Shown here in pieces: positions 25,707 through 34,543 of a stretch of DNA of 38,352 bases. Source of the stretch: Comamonadaceae bacterium (GTDB lineage: Bacteria > Pseudomonadota > Gammaproteobacteria > Burkholderiales > Burkholderiaceae_C); contig CANKXC010000002.1 in assembly GCA_947487355.1 (NCBI GenBank), forward strand, positions 1-38,352. The letters are read 5' to 3'. Position 1 is the first letter of the stretch. Each line of letters opens with the position of its first letter. The translations under genes were made by a program, and so were the position numbers. The notes beneath the pieces were generated by a model that did not search any database, was not told the DNA's origin, and saw nothing but the letters and a program-made list of their open reading frames with translations.

Positions 25707-28700
25707 TCAATGGTTGAGTTGTAACCAAGCTTTGTCCAAGCGCTTGATACTCACAGGTTGAGGGGTCCTTAGTTCTTGAGCAAAAAAACTAACGCGTAAC
25801 TCTTCTAAAAGCCATCTGAACTCCAGCATACGTTCATCCACGGCGCCCTTTCTTTCCGCGACCAAACGCCAATAACGTTGCTCTTGTGGTTTAAGTTCCA
25901 ACAGTTTGGCAGCATCACGTGCAGGATCTGATCGCCATTTGTCTAATCGCAAAACGATGGCTTTGAGATACCTCGAAAAATGTTGAAGCTGATTCCATGG
26001 CGTCCTCACCATGAAGTGTTTGGGCATCAATCGTTGAAGCTGCTGCGCACAATCAGATACAGCGTCATTTGCATTTTTAGTGTCCTTTATTTTGCGAGTG
26101 GCTGCCGAGTACTCAACAAGAATGACACCCGCTAATCTGGCCACCTCATTGGCAATCAAGGTAAGCCTTCCCCTGCCCTCATCAATTCGCTTTTTAAATG
26201 CAAACTCGTCAGCGGGTAATGGGTCTAATAAAAAAGCGCGGTCGAGGGCTACTTCAATGATCTGCTGGCGCAGTTCATCAGGCGTCCCTAGAGGCATAAA
26301 AGAAACTGCCATTTTTTGTAAATCGGGAATATTCTTTTCCAAATACTTCAAGGCGTCTTTCATTTGCAAAGCAAACAATCGGCGCAGGCCTTCGCGGTGT
26401 TTTTGAGCCGCCACATCGGGCTCGTCAAAGACCTCAATGACAACCGAATCAAGCATGTCTACCAATGCAGGAAAGCCAATTAAACTTTGACCACCTTTAT
26501 GAATCTCCATCAGTTCAGGCAAGTCGCCAAATGACCATTGTGTGTACTTTGCAAGCGAATTAACTTGATGAGTGGTCGCGGCAGTAACTCTCTGTACAGC
26601 TGTTGATTGCAAGGAGCCAGAAGCACTGCCTGTTAAACGAATTAATGGCTTCAATGGATTGATTGAAGTATTTTCGGCCGCTGGCGTATGCACTTTGAGC
26701 TGTGCCAAGGCTTGAAATGCGCCGCGAGCCTGTGAGCCCCAATCCGATTTCAAGGCGCCCAAGTTCCTGCCCATGCCAAGTTGACGACCATGCTCGTCAA
26801 CCACTCTGAGATTCATGAACAAATGCGGGCTGAGCATGTCCAATTTGAAGTCAGCACGCTTGACATCCAAGCTCGTGACGTCTCGGACTTTTTTCAGCAA
26901 GGTGTCGGTCAATGAACCGGCACCAAAAACCTCTGGCAAGGCCAATTGCTCAGCCAGTTTGGCAGCAGATTCAGGCAAAGGTACAAAGCGTGACCTGGGT
27001 TTCTGAGGCAAACTTTTCAGCAAGGCGTGTATTTTGTCTTTTAACAAACCTGGCACCAACCATTCGCATCGATCTTCGTTGACTTGGTTCAAAACGAACA
27101 AGGGAATGGTCACGGTAATGCCATCTTTGGCATCGCCTGGCTCGTGTAAATAAGTTGCGCTGCAATCGGTACCACCCAAACGTATGGTTTTTGGGAATGC
27201 TTGTGTGGTGATGCCAGCCGCCTCGTGACGCATCAACTCTTCTCGCGACAGGAGTAACAGTTTAGGCTGTTGCTTAACTTCTTGCCGGTACCAAGACTCT
27301 AGCAAGCGACCCGAACAAACATCTGCAGGAATTTGCTGATCATAAAAAGCGTAGATGAGTTCCTCGTCAACCAACACATCTTGACGCCTAGACTTGTGTT
27401 CAAGCTCTTCCACTTTGGCAATCATTTTTTGATTGGCAGATAAAAATGGCAAAGCTGTGTCCCATTGGGCTTGAACCAATCCTTCCCGAATGAAAATTTC
27501 ACGCGCTGTTTGTGGATCAATTTTTCCAAATGGCACACGCCTTCCGCTGTAAACCACCAAGCCATACAAAGTGGCCCGTTCAAGCGCGATGACTTCAGCC
27601 GATTTCTTTTCCCAATGCGGATCGAGCAATTGTTTTTTAAGCAAATGTGATCCAACTTGCTCTAGCCATGGCGGCTCTATGCCTGCAATACCCCTGCCAA
27701 ACAAACGTGTCGTTTCAACCAATTCAGAGACCACCGTCCAACGGCCAGGTTTCTTTGACAAATGAGCGCCTGGGTGCCTGTAAAACTTGATGCCACGCGC
27801 GCCCAAATAAACATCTTCATCATCTTGTTTGCATCCCACGTTGCCGAGCAAGCCCGCCAACATTGACAAATGAATTTGCTCGTAAGTGGCTGGCTTGGCA
27901 TTCAATTGCCAGCGATGTTCAGCGACTGTGGTGTGCAATTGGACATGCGTATCGCGCCACTCACGAACGCGTCTAATGTTGATGAAGTTTTGGCGCAGCA
28001 GTTGTTCGTACTGGCGATTACTCAGTTTGTGTTCAGCACCAGCCGGCGATTTGCCACCCCGTGATTCAGACAACCACTTCCACAATTTCAAGTAACCTGT
28101 GAACTCGCTTTTTTCATCGTCAAACTTGGCGTGCGCTTGATCCGCTTGGGCTTGCGCCTCCATGGGTCTGTCGCGCACATCTTGGACAGACAATGCACTG
28201 GCAATGATGAGCACTTCGTCAAGCGCTTGTCGATTTCGAGCCTCCAAAATCATCCGGCCTACGCGTGGGTCTAGTGGCAATCTGGCCAACTCTGTGCCAG
28301 TCGGCGTTAGTTCAAGGGTATCGTCTACCGCACCCAGTTCTGCCAACAATTGATAGCCATCGGTAATGGCGCGTTTAGAAGGCGCTTCAATGAATGGAAA
28401 ATCGTCCACCACACCAAGGTGCAAAGACTTCATTCGCAAGATCACGCCCGCCAATGAAGATCGCAAAATTTCGGGATCTGTAAATTTAGGTCGCGCATTG
28501 AAATCAGCTTCATCGTAAAGACGAATGCAAATACCATTGGCGACACGACCACAACGGCCAGCCCGCTGGTTTGCAGCCGCTTGGCTAATGGGTTCCACCA
28601 TCAGTTGTTCTACCTTGCTTCGAAGGCTATAGCGCTTAACTCTGGCGGTACCGGCATCAATGACATACCGAATGCCAGGCACGGTCAATGAGGTCTCGGC

Positions 28701-29612
28701 CACGTTGGTGGCCAACACAATGCGGCGACCCGTGTGGCTGTCAAAAACCCGATCTTGATCGGCTTGAGACAGACGTGCAAACAGGGGCAAAACTTCGGCA
28801 CCCCGCGTAACTGCGCTGTGCGTCAGATGTTTGCGGAGATGGTCTGCCGCTTCACGAATTTCACGCTCACCTGGCAGAAAAATCAAAATGTCGCCTGAAG
28901 CATGGCCAGTCCAAAGTTCGTCAACCGCCTCGGCAATGGCATCGTTCAAATCGTGCTCGCGAGATTCTTCAAAAGGACGCCAGCGCATTTCAACGGGAAA
29001 GGTTCTACCTGACACCATGATGATGGGCGCAGGTCCTTTGCGGGAGGCAAAGTGCTGCGCAAAGCGATTGGCATCGATAGTGGCCGAGGTGACAACCACC
29101 TTCAAATCGGGACGCCTGGGCAATATTTGTCGCAAATAACCTAACAAAAAGTCAATGTTCAGGCTGCGTTCATGAGCCTCGTCAATGATCAAGGTGTCGT
29201 AGGCCTCTAGCAAAGGGTCGTTTTGGGTTTCCGCCAACAAAATGCCATCGGTCATGAGCTTGACCGATGCATCCTTGGACAAGCGGTCCTGGAAACGAAC
29301 TTTGTAGCCAACAACATCACCCAGAGGAGTTTTCAATTCCTCTGCAATTCGCTTGGCAACGCTACTGGCAGCAATACGCCGGGGTTGGGTATGGCCAATC
29401 CATTTTCCACGCTGACCTGGCAATGCATTCAAACGCCCTCGTCCTAGCGTTAAAGCTATTTTTGGCAACTGTGTGGTTTTTCCAGAGCCTGTCTCTCCGC
29501 ACACAATGATGACCTGATGGTCTGCCATGGCCTGCGCTATTTCGTCGCGCTTTGCCGACACTGGCAAAGACTCTGGAAACTCGATTTTCAAGGGGGTAGC
29601 GGACAATGGCAA
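25707..29612 (-). CDS. hrpA: ATP-dependent RNA helicase HrpA
   Basis: DEAH-box helicase of about 1301 residues, implicated in mRNA processing and ribosome rescue. Walker A GETGSGKTTQLP at about 39-50, DEAHERSL, SATID, and QRAGRCGR motif VI follow in order. The HA2 and OB-fold domains come next, and the long C-terminal HrpA-specific region ends near RLDKAWLQLNH. The track ORF runs to 29822, but its first 70 codons lie opposite argA and look non-coding. I propose the TTG at 29612 (or 29606), giving a length equal to E. coli HrpA (1300). It is divergent from argA with 78 bp between starts, and convergent with the CoA transferase. Confidence 0.93.
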   Translation of the reverse strand: MPLSATPLKIEFPESLPVSAKRDEIAQAMADHQVIIVCGETGSGKTTQLPKIALTLGRGRLNALPGQRGKWIGHTQPRRIAASSVAKRIAEELKTPLGDVVGYKVRFQDRLSKDASVKLMTDGILLAETQNDPLLEAYDTLIIDEAHERSLNIDFLLGYLRQILPRRPDLKVVVTSATIDANRFAQHFASRKGPAPIIMVSGRTFPVEMRWRPFEESREHDLNDAIAEAVDELWTGHASGDILIFLPGEREIREAADHLRKHLTHSAVTRGAEVLPLFARLSQADQDRVFDSHTGRRIVLATNVAETSLTVPGIRYVIDAGTARVKRYSLRSKVEQLMVEPISQAAANQRAGRCGRVANGICIRLYDEADFNARPKFTDPEILRSSLAGVILRMKSLHLGVVDDFPFIEAPSKRAITDGYQLLAELGAVDDTLELTPTGTELARLPLDPRVGRMILEARNRQALDEVLIIASALSVQDVRDRPMEAQAQADQAHAKFDDEKSEFTGYLKLWKWLSESRGGKSPAGAEHKLSNRQYEQLLRQNFINIRRVREWRDTHVQLHTTVAEHRWQLNAKPATYEQIHLSMLAGLLGNVGCKQDDEDVYLGARGIKFYRHPGAHLSKKPGRWTVVSELVETTRLFGRGIAGIEPPWLEQVGSHLLKKQLLDPHWEKKSAEVIALERATLYGLVVYSGRRVPFGKIDPQTAREIFIREGLVQAQWDTALPFLSANQKMIAKVEELEHKSRRQDVLVDEELIYAFYDQQIPADVCSGRLLESWYRQEVKQQPKLLLLSREELMRHEAAGITTQAFPKTIRLGGTDCSATYLHEPGDAKDGITVTIPLFVLNQVNEDRCEWLVPGLLKDKIHALLKSLPQKPRSRFVPLPESAAKLAEQLALPEVFGAGSLTDTLLKKVRDVTSLDVKRADFKLDMLSPHLFMNLRVVDEHGRQLGMGRNLGALKSDWGSQARGAFQALAQLKVHTPAAENTSINPLKPLIRLTGSASGSLQSTAVQRVTAATTHQVNSLAKYTQWSFGDLPELMEIHKGGQSLIGFPALVDMLDSVVIEVFDEPDVAAQKHREGLRRLFALQMKDALKYLEKNIPDLQKMAVSFMPLGTPDELRQQIIEVALDRAFLLDPLPADEFAFKKRIDEGRGRLTLIANEVARLAGVILVEYSAATRKIKDTKNANDAVSDCAQQLQRLMPKHFMVRTPWNQLQHFSRYLKAIVLRLDKWRSDPARDAAKLLELKPQEQRYWRLVAERKGAVDERMLEFRWLLEELRVSFFAQELRTPQPVSIKRLDKAWLQLNH

Positions 29613-29690
29613 AACTTCTGTAAAAATCAGGGATGGCGTAAGGCCTGAATTATCCGCTGTCTTGGCCCTTTTCGAGAGACCCCAAAGCTC

Positions 29691-31040
29691 ATGTCCACTG
29701 TCTTCAACTTCACCTTCGTACCCTGGTTTCGCTCGGTGGCACCCTACATTCACATGCATCGGGGCAAAACTTTTGTCGTCGGTATTGCCGGAGAAGCCAT
29801 CGCAGCCGGCAAATTGCAGCATTTAGCGCAAGACTTGGCACTGATCCAAAGCATGGGCGTCAAGATCGTGTTGGTTCATGGCTTCAGACCCCAAGTGAAT
29901 GAACAACTCAAGGCCAAGGGCCATGAAGCCAAATACTCACATGGCATCCGAATTACGGACGAAGTCGCCCTAGATTGCGCCCAAGAAGCGGCTGGGCAAT
30001 TGCGTTATGAAATTGAAGCAGCCTTCAGCCAGGGTCTGCCCAACACCCCCATGGCCGGATCGACAGTTCGCGTTATCAGCGGCAACTTTCTGACTGCACG
30101 ACCCGTGGGCATTGTCGATGGTGTCGATTTTCAGCATTCCGGCTTGGTGCGAAAAGTCGATGTGGCTGGCATAACCCAAACATTGGGCATGGGCGCCATG
30201 GTCTTGCTGTCTCCATTTGGTTTTTCGCCAACCGGAGAAGCGTTCAACCTGAGCATGGAAGAAGTAGCGACCAGCGTTGCCATCGAACTACAAGCTGACA
30301 AACTCATTTTCCTAACGGAAGTTGCAGGTCTTCGAATTAAGCCTCTGGAAGCAGAATCGGAAGACAACCCAATTGACACCGAATTGCCCCTGGCTGCTGC
30401 TGAAGGATTGCTCAAAATATTACCTTCCCCCTTGGTGCCAACAGACCATGCGTTTTATTTGCAACATTGCGTCAAAGCCTGCCAACAAGGTGTGGAGCGT
30501 AGTCATATTTTGCCCTTTGCAGTGGATGGCGCTCTACTCCTTGAAATTTATGTCCATGACGGCATTGGTACCATGGTGGTTGACGAAAAACTTGAAGAGT
30601 TGCGCGAAGCCACACACGATGATGTGGGCGGCATACTGCAACTCATCGAACCCTTCGAAAACGATGGTACGTTGGTCAAACGCAATCGCACAGAAATTGA
30701 ACGTGACATTGACCACTACACGGTCATTGAACATGACGGATTGATTTTTGCTTGTGCTGCGCTTTATCCCTATGCAGAAGCCAAGACCGCTGAAATGGCC
30801 GCACTGACAGTCACGCCACAATCTCAAGGCCAAGGTGATGGCGAAAAAGTCCTCAAGCGCATTGAGCAAAGGGCTCGCGCCATGGGTTTGAAAAGTATTT
30901 TTGTGTTAACCACCCGAACCATGCACTGGTTCATCAAACGTGGTTTTGTTCAGGTTGAAGCCGATTGGTTGCCTGAGGGGCGTAAACGCAAATACAACTG
31001 GGACAGACGCAGCCAAGTTTTGGTCAAAAAACTAAGCTAA
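29691..31040 (+). CDS. argA: Amino-acid N-acetyltransferase (N-acetylglutamate synthase)
   Basis: First enzyme of arginine synthesis: acetylates glutamate with acetyl-CoA. 449 residues, the classical ArgA length. The N-terminal amino-acid-kinase domain (about 20-280) has IQSMGVKIVLVHGFRPQVNEQL and LLSPFGFSPTGEAFNLSMEEVA. The C-terminal GNAT domain (about 300-449) has MAALTVTPQSQGQGDGEKVL, the acetyl-CoA loop, and HWFIKRGFV. Starts at ATG 29691 with GAGAG 13-17 bp upstream. It is divergent from hrpA and convergent with dsbB (22 bp gap). Confidence 0.96.
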   Translation: MSTVFNFTFVPWFRSVAPYIHMHRGKTFVVGIAGEAIAAGKLQHLAQDLALIQSMGVKIVLVHGFRPQVNEQLKAKGHEAKYSHGIRITDEVALDCAQEAAGQLRYEIEAAFSQGLPNTPMAGSTVRVISGNFLTARPVGIVDGVDFQHSGLVRKVDVAGITQTLGMGAMVLLSPFGFSPTGEAFNLSMEEVATSVAIELQADKLIFLTEVAGLRIKPLEAESEDNPIDTELPLAAAEGLLKILPSPLVPTDHAFYLQHCVKACQQGVERSHILPFAVDGALLLEIYVHDGIGTMVVDEKLEELREATHDDVGGILQLIEPFENDGTLVKRNRTEIERDIDHYTVIEHDGLIFACAALYPYAEAKTAEMAALTVTPQSQGQGDGEKVLKRIEQRARAMGLKSIFVLTTRTMHWFIKRGFVQVEADWLPEGRKRKYNWDRRSQVLVKKLS

Positions 31041-31062
31041 GCCTGCTGGCCTTGGTTTATTT

Positions 31063-31602
31063 TTATTGAGTTGGCGCGCGAAAAAAACCATCGCGCCATC
31101 TCAAAGCAAGTATCAAAATGAAGATGCTGCTGAAGACCAAAAAAGACCAGTTGGCAATTGATGCGCCCAAGAAGGTCCAATCGATCTTTGTGCAATCGCC
31201 ACTGCCCTTAAAAATCATGGGGATGGCGCGCTGCAAAGGAAAGTTTTCAATCATGCCGTAAAAGTCTCTGCCGCAGCTAACCGCTTCGGGGGGATACCAT
31301 TGCAGCCAAGTCTGCCTGGCGGCTACAAACGCGCCAAAGCCGGCACTTAAAAAGACCAACCAAGACATGGCGAGAGATCGGATGGGTGATTTTTTACTCA
31401 GCCCCAACAAACACCAAACAATGATGCCAATCATGGCGTAGCGTTGAACAATGCACATGGGGCATGGTTCAAGTTCGAGGTAATACTGCAAATAAAGAAC
31501 ACCAAACGCCATCATGGCAATGCAAGACATTGCAACAATGCCCAACCATCTACTTGTTGGCCAACGGATCAGCATCAGAAAGAGTGCGTTCATGCGAGTC
31601 AT
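31063..31602 (-). CDS. dsbB: Disulfide bond formation protein B
   Basis: 179-residue inner-membrane quinone reductase that re-oxidises DsbA. Four hydrophobic helices are visible, with the periplasmic pairs: CPMC in LEPCPMCIVQRYAM (first redox pair) and the second Cys pair in VSCGRDFYGM and SGDCTKIDW. The start may be ATG 31602 or the Met at 31593. fpr lies 18 bp upstream on the same strand, so the two may be co-transcribed. Length and motif order match the family. Confidence 0.95.
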   Translation of the reverse strand: MTRMNALFLMLIRWPTSRWLGIVAMSCIAMMAFGVLYLQYYLELEPCPMCIVQRYAMIGIIVWCLLGLSKKSPIRSLAMSWLVFLSAGFGAFVAARQTWLQWYPPEAVSCGRDFYGMIENFPLQRAIPMIFKGSGDCTKIDWTFLGASIANWSFLVFSSIFILILALRWRDGFFRAPTQ

Positions 31603-31620
31603 TCTATGCTTTGAATGGAC

Positions 31621-32397
31621 TTAGCTTTCAACAAAAGCACGCTCGATGACAAACTGACCAGGCGTGCTGGTATTGCCTTCAACAAAACCTTTGCCTTCAC
31701 AAAGCGATTTCAGATCGCGCAGCATTTCGGGGCTACCGCAAATCATGACACGATCTTCTGATGGGTTCAATGAAGGGAGCCCAAGATCGGCTGCAATTTT
31801 GCCATTCTCCAGCAGATCAGTCACCCGCCCTTGGTGCACGTAGGATTCCCTGGTTACGGTGGGATAGTAAAGCAACTGCTTGCCAACCATCTCACCTAAA
31901 AATTCGTTTTGAGGAAGCTCTTGTGTGATGAAGTCGTGATAAGCCAACTCCTTGACCTCACGCACACCATGGAGCAAGATCACTTGTTCAAAACGTTCGT
32001 AGGTTTCAGGATCGCGAATGATGCTCATGAAAGGCGCCAAGCCGGTTCCTGTGCCTATCAAATACAAACGTTTGGCTGGCGTGAGGTAATCGATGAGCAA
32101 AGTACCAGTGGGTTTGCGTCCAACCACAATGGTGTCGCCCACTTGAATGTGCTGAAGCTTGGAAGTAAGCGGGCCATCTTGCACCTTGATGCTTAAAAAC
32201 TCAAGATGCTCTTCGTAATTGGCACTGGCAATGCTATAGGCCCGCAGCAAGGGCTTGCCGTTTTCACCTCGCAATCCAATCATGGTGAAATGACCGTTAG
32301 AAAAGCGCAATGCTGGGTCGCGTGTCGTCGTAAAACTGAACAGTCGATCTGTCCAGTGATGAACACTTAGGACCTTTTCTTCTAAAAATGCACTCAT
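31621..32397 (-). CDS. fpr: Ferredoxin--NADP(+) reductase
   Basis: 258-residue flavoenzyme moving electrons between NADPH and ferredoxin or flavodoxin. FAD motif RAYSIASANYEEHLEF (about 53-68), GTGTGLAPFMSIIRD for NADP binding (about 115-129), CGSPEML near 217, and the short C-terminus FVIERAFVES, typical of the bacterial subclass II FPR enzymes. It is divergent from yggX, and both are oxidative-stress genes (SoxRS-regulated in E. coli). A palindrome lies in the shared region. It could supply reduced ferredoxin for the sulfite reductase encoded about 3.5 kb away; that is inference. Confidence 0.95.
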   Translation of the reverse strand: MSAFLEEKVLSVHHWTDRLFSFTTTRDPALRFSNGHFTMIGLRGENGKPLLRAYSIASANYEEHLEFLSIKVQDGPLTSKLQHIQVGDTIVVGRKPTGTLLIDYLTPAKRLYLIGTGTGLAPFMSIIRDPETYERFEQVILLHGVREVKELAYHDFITQELPQNEFLGEMVGKQLLYYPTVTRESYVHQGRVTDLLENGKIAADLGLPSLNPSEDRVMICGSPEMLRDLKSLCEGKGFVEGNTSTPGQFVIERAFVES

Positions 32398-32442
32398 AAA
32401 TCTTAGGGGAATTTAAACAAAACATGCCATTTTCAGGCTTAT

Positions 32443-32463
32443 TTGTATGTATTGGAAATACAA
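32443..32463. promoter_or_regulatory. Nested palindromes between fpr and yggX
   Basis: TTGTAT-N9-ATACAA overlaps TGTAT-TGGAA-ATACA, both with perfect arms. It sits 46 bp from the fpr start and 52 bp from the yggX start, a good place for a regulator controlling both. It does not match the E. coli SoxR, SoxS or OxyR consensus by eye. Confidence 0.5.
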
Positions 32464-32514
32464 TAATTTTATATCTGTATAGACAAGCAATCTTAAGCAA
32501 CATCAAGGAATACC

Positions 32515-32790
32515 ATGGCGCGCACTGTTAAATGCATCAAATTAGAAACGGAAGCCGAAGGTTTGGACTTTCCGCCCTATCCAGGCGAATTGGGTAAACG
32601 CATTTGGGAGAACGTTAGCAAAGAAGCTTGGGCCGCTTGGCTCAAACATCAAACCATGCTGGTCAATGAAAATCGTCTGAATCTGGCAGATGCCAGAGCC
32701 CGACAGTATCTTGCTCGTCAAATGGAAAATCATTTCTTTGGCTCGGGCGCCGATGCTGCCCAGGGTTATGTCCCCCCAACCTCAGCCTAA
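32515..32790 (+). CDS. yggX: Oxidative damage protection protein, YggX family
   Basis: 91-residue protein of the Fe(II)-trafficking family that protects iron-sulfur proteins from oxidants. The diagnostic N-terminus [29 protein letters not shown] is seen, with the conserved Cys at residue 6, and so is [26 protein letters not shown] good AAGGA site precedes ATG 32515. mnmC starts inside its 3' end (23 bp overlap), so the two are probably one transcript. Divergent fpr has a related stress role. Confidence 0.97.
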   Translation: MARTVKCIKLETEAEGLDFPPYPGELGKRIWENVSKEAWAAWLKHQTMLVNENRLNLADARARQYLARQMENHFFGSGADAAQGYVPPTSA

Positions 32791-34510
32791 CTTCCACGCA
32801 AGCCTTTGGCAACATCGTCCAGCGTGGCAATCTGATTGGCACGCGCTGGACACCTGTTTTGACAACGGACAGGCATTTTTAGACACCCTTCATGCTTGGC
32901 AAGCCAACAAGCAGGCTCCGCTTAAGCTTTTTTACACAGCCTTCTCAGAGCAAGCACCCAGCCGTCTAGCCCCACAACTCGCAGAAGCTTGCTACGGTTT
33001 ACTGCCCGGCATCCACCGAATTTCTTTTGAGAATTCACAAGTACAACTGACCTTGTGCATTGGCGCCCTGGATATCAACTTCAAAGAAATTGATATTGCA
33101 GCCGATAGCGTTTGTATTGATAACTTTGAAGCGTGTGACCCACGGAGTGTTGCTCGACTTAGCAAATTGGGAACACAGATCTGTTGGAAAGATGCTCATT
33201 TTGAAGCACTGGCGCAACTCAAAACCTCAGGCTTTGTTGTCCATGAATGTCAGACATCTGCCATTTATCAACCGCACTGGAAAATAAAAACATCCTTACG
33301 TGCCCCAGCAAGCCAGCGCCTGCAATCAGAACGACGTGCCATTGTCATTGGTGCAGGCTTGGCTGGCGCTGCTGCGGCCTACAGCTTGGCTGTTCGAGGT
33401 TGGCAAGTCGAAGTAATCGATCAACATGAACAAACAGGCGGTGGCGCGTCCGGATTGCCTGCAGGTATTTTTGCAAGCCATGTCTCACCGGACAACAACG
33501 TTCTATCGCGTATTACGCGCGACGGCGTACGAGCGACAGCGCAGCGTGCTGCTGCTCTCTTAAGGCGTGGTCAAGAATGGGACCTTTCGCACTTGCTTGA
33601 GCATCGCTTTTCTGGCAAAAGAGAGCTACCCATTGGCGATATGTGGCCACAAGCTGGATTGGATTGGAGTTCTGATGCGCAAGCAGAGCAAAAACAATTG
33701 GCAGGCCTTCATGAAGAAACTCTAGCGCTTTGGCACCCGATGGCTGGCTGGATTCAAACGCAGTGTTTGGTCAAAGCTCAATTGGCGCATCCTCAAATTA
33801 CCATTCGTTTTGGCGTATCAGTTTCAAAATTAGTTCGACATGAACTGTCTTGGCATCTATTAGATTCAAGCGGGCAACCAATCGCCCAAGCACATCACGT
33901 GGTGATTGCCAACGCACATGGCTGTCAAGACTTGCTAGACAGCATGGAAGCGAGCGAAGCCATGTCAAATGATCAAAGGCCACTGATTCCGATCACGCCA
34001 TTGAGAGGGCAAGTCACATTCGGCGATATGAATTTATTAAGCCCAAATTTGAAAGAAAAATTGCCACCATTTCCTTTGAACGGCCATGGAAGCTACATTG
34101 GCAACTTGCCCTCACTACATTCCCCCCAATCCTCACCCTATTGGATTGTTGGTTCGAGTTTTCAGCGATTCGACTTTGACACGCGCGCACGATCAGAAGA
34201 CCAAATTAGCAACCTCCAACAATGGGCAGAATTGATGCCTGCTTGGCATGATGAGATTCTAGAAAGTATTGATCTTTCAAAAGCAAACGCATGGGCTGGC
34301 ATACGCGCTGCATTGCCAGACAGGCTTCCTGCTGTAGGCGCATTTCAGCATCCAGATTTTGCAGGACTTCAGGTTTGCACAGGCATGGGTGCAAGGGGCA
34401 TCAGCTGGTCTGTGTTGTGCGCAGAACTGTTAGCCGCGCACCTCAATCACGAACCACTGCCAATGGCTGCCTCATTGGCAAAGCACATGGCAGCGTCTCG
34501 TTTTGGCTAA
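32768..34510 (+). CDS. mnmC: MnmC-like FAD-dependent tRNA modification oxidoreductase with degenerate methyltransferase domain
   Basis: 580 residues from ATG 32768 (other in-frame starts lie further into yggX). The C-terminal DAO domain (about 195-575) begins [31 protein letters not shown] and keeps [21 protein letters not shown] and [21 protein letters not shown], as in MnmC(o), which removes the carboxymethyl group from cmnm5U34 in tRNA. The N-terminal third aligns by position with the MnmC(m) methyltransferase, but the SAM loop (ETGFGTGLNF in typical enzymes) reads [10 protein letters not shown] and the catalytic FLDGFAP reads CIDNFEAC. Methyl transfer is therefore unlikely, and the domain may be structural. 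Confidence 0.85.
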   Translation: MSPQPQPNFHASLWQHRPAWQSDWHALDTCFDNGQAFLDTLHAWQANKQAPLKLFYTAFSEQAPSRLAPQLAEACYGLLPGIHRISFENSQVQLTLCIGALDINFKEIDIAADSVCIDNFEACDPRSVARLSKLGTQICWKDAHFEALAQLKTSGFVVHECQTSAIYQPHWKIKTSLRAPASQRLQSERRAIVIGAGLAGAAAAYSLAVRGWQVEVIDQHEQTGGGASGLPAGIFASHVSPDNNVLSRITRDGVRATAQRAAALLRRGQEWDLSHLLEHRFSGKRELPIGDMWPQAGLDWSSDAQAEQKQLAGLHEETLALWHPMAGWIQTQCLVKAQLAHPQITIRFGVSVSKLVRHELSWHLLDSSGQPIAQAHHVVIANAHGCQDLLDSMEASEAMSNDQRPLIPITPLRGQVTFGDMNLLSPNLKEKLPPFPLNGHGSYIGNLPSLHSPQSSPYWIVGSSFQRFDFDTRARSEDQISNLQQWAELMPAWHDEILESIDLSKANAWAGIRAALPDRLPAVGAFQHPDFAGLQVCTGMGARGISWSVLCAELLAAHLNHEPLPMAASLAKHMAASRFG

Positions 34511-34543
34511 GCTTGATTGAGCAACACAATCAGCAAATGATTT

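Noticed and set aside
25707-29822. Full 1371 aa track ORF as the hrpA gene
   Set aside because: The first 70 codons lie opposite argA and look compositionally unlike HrpA; the family length is reached from the TTG at 29612.
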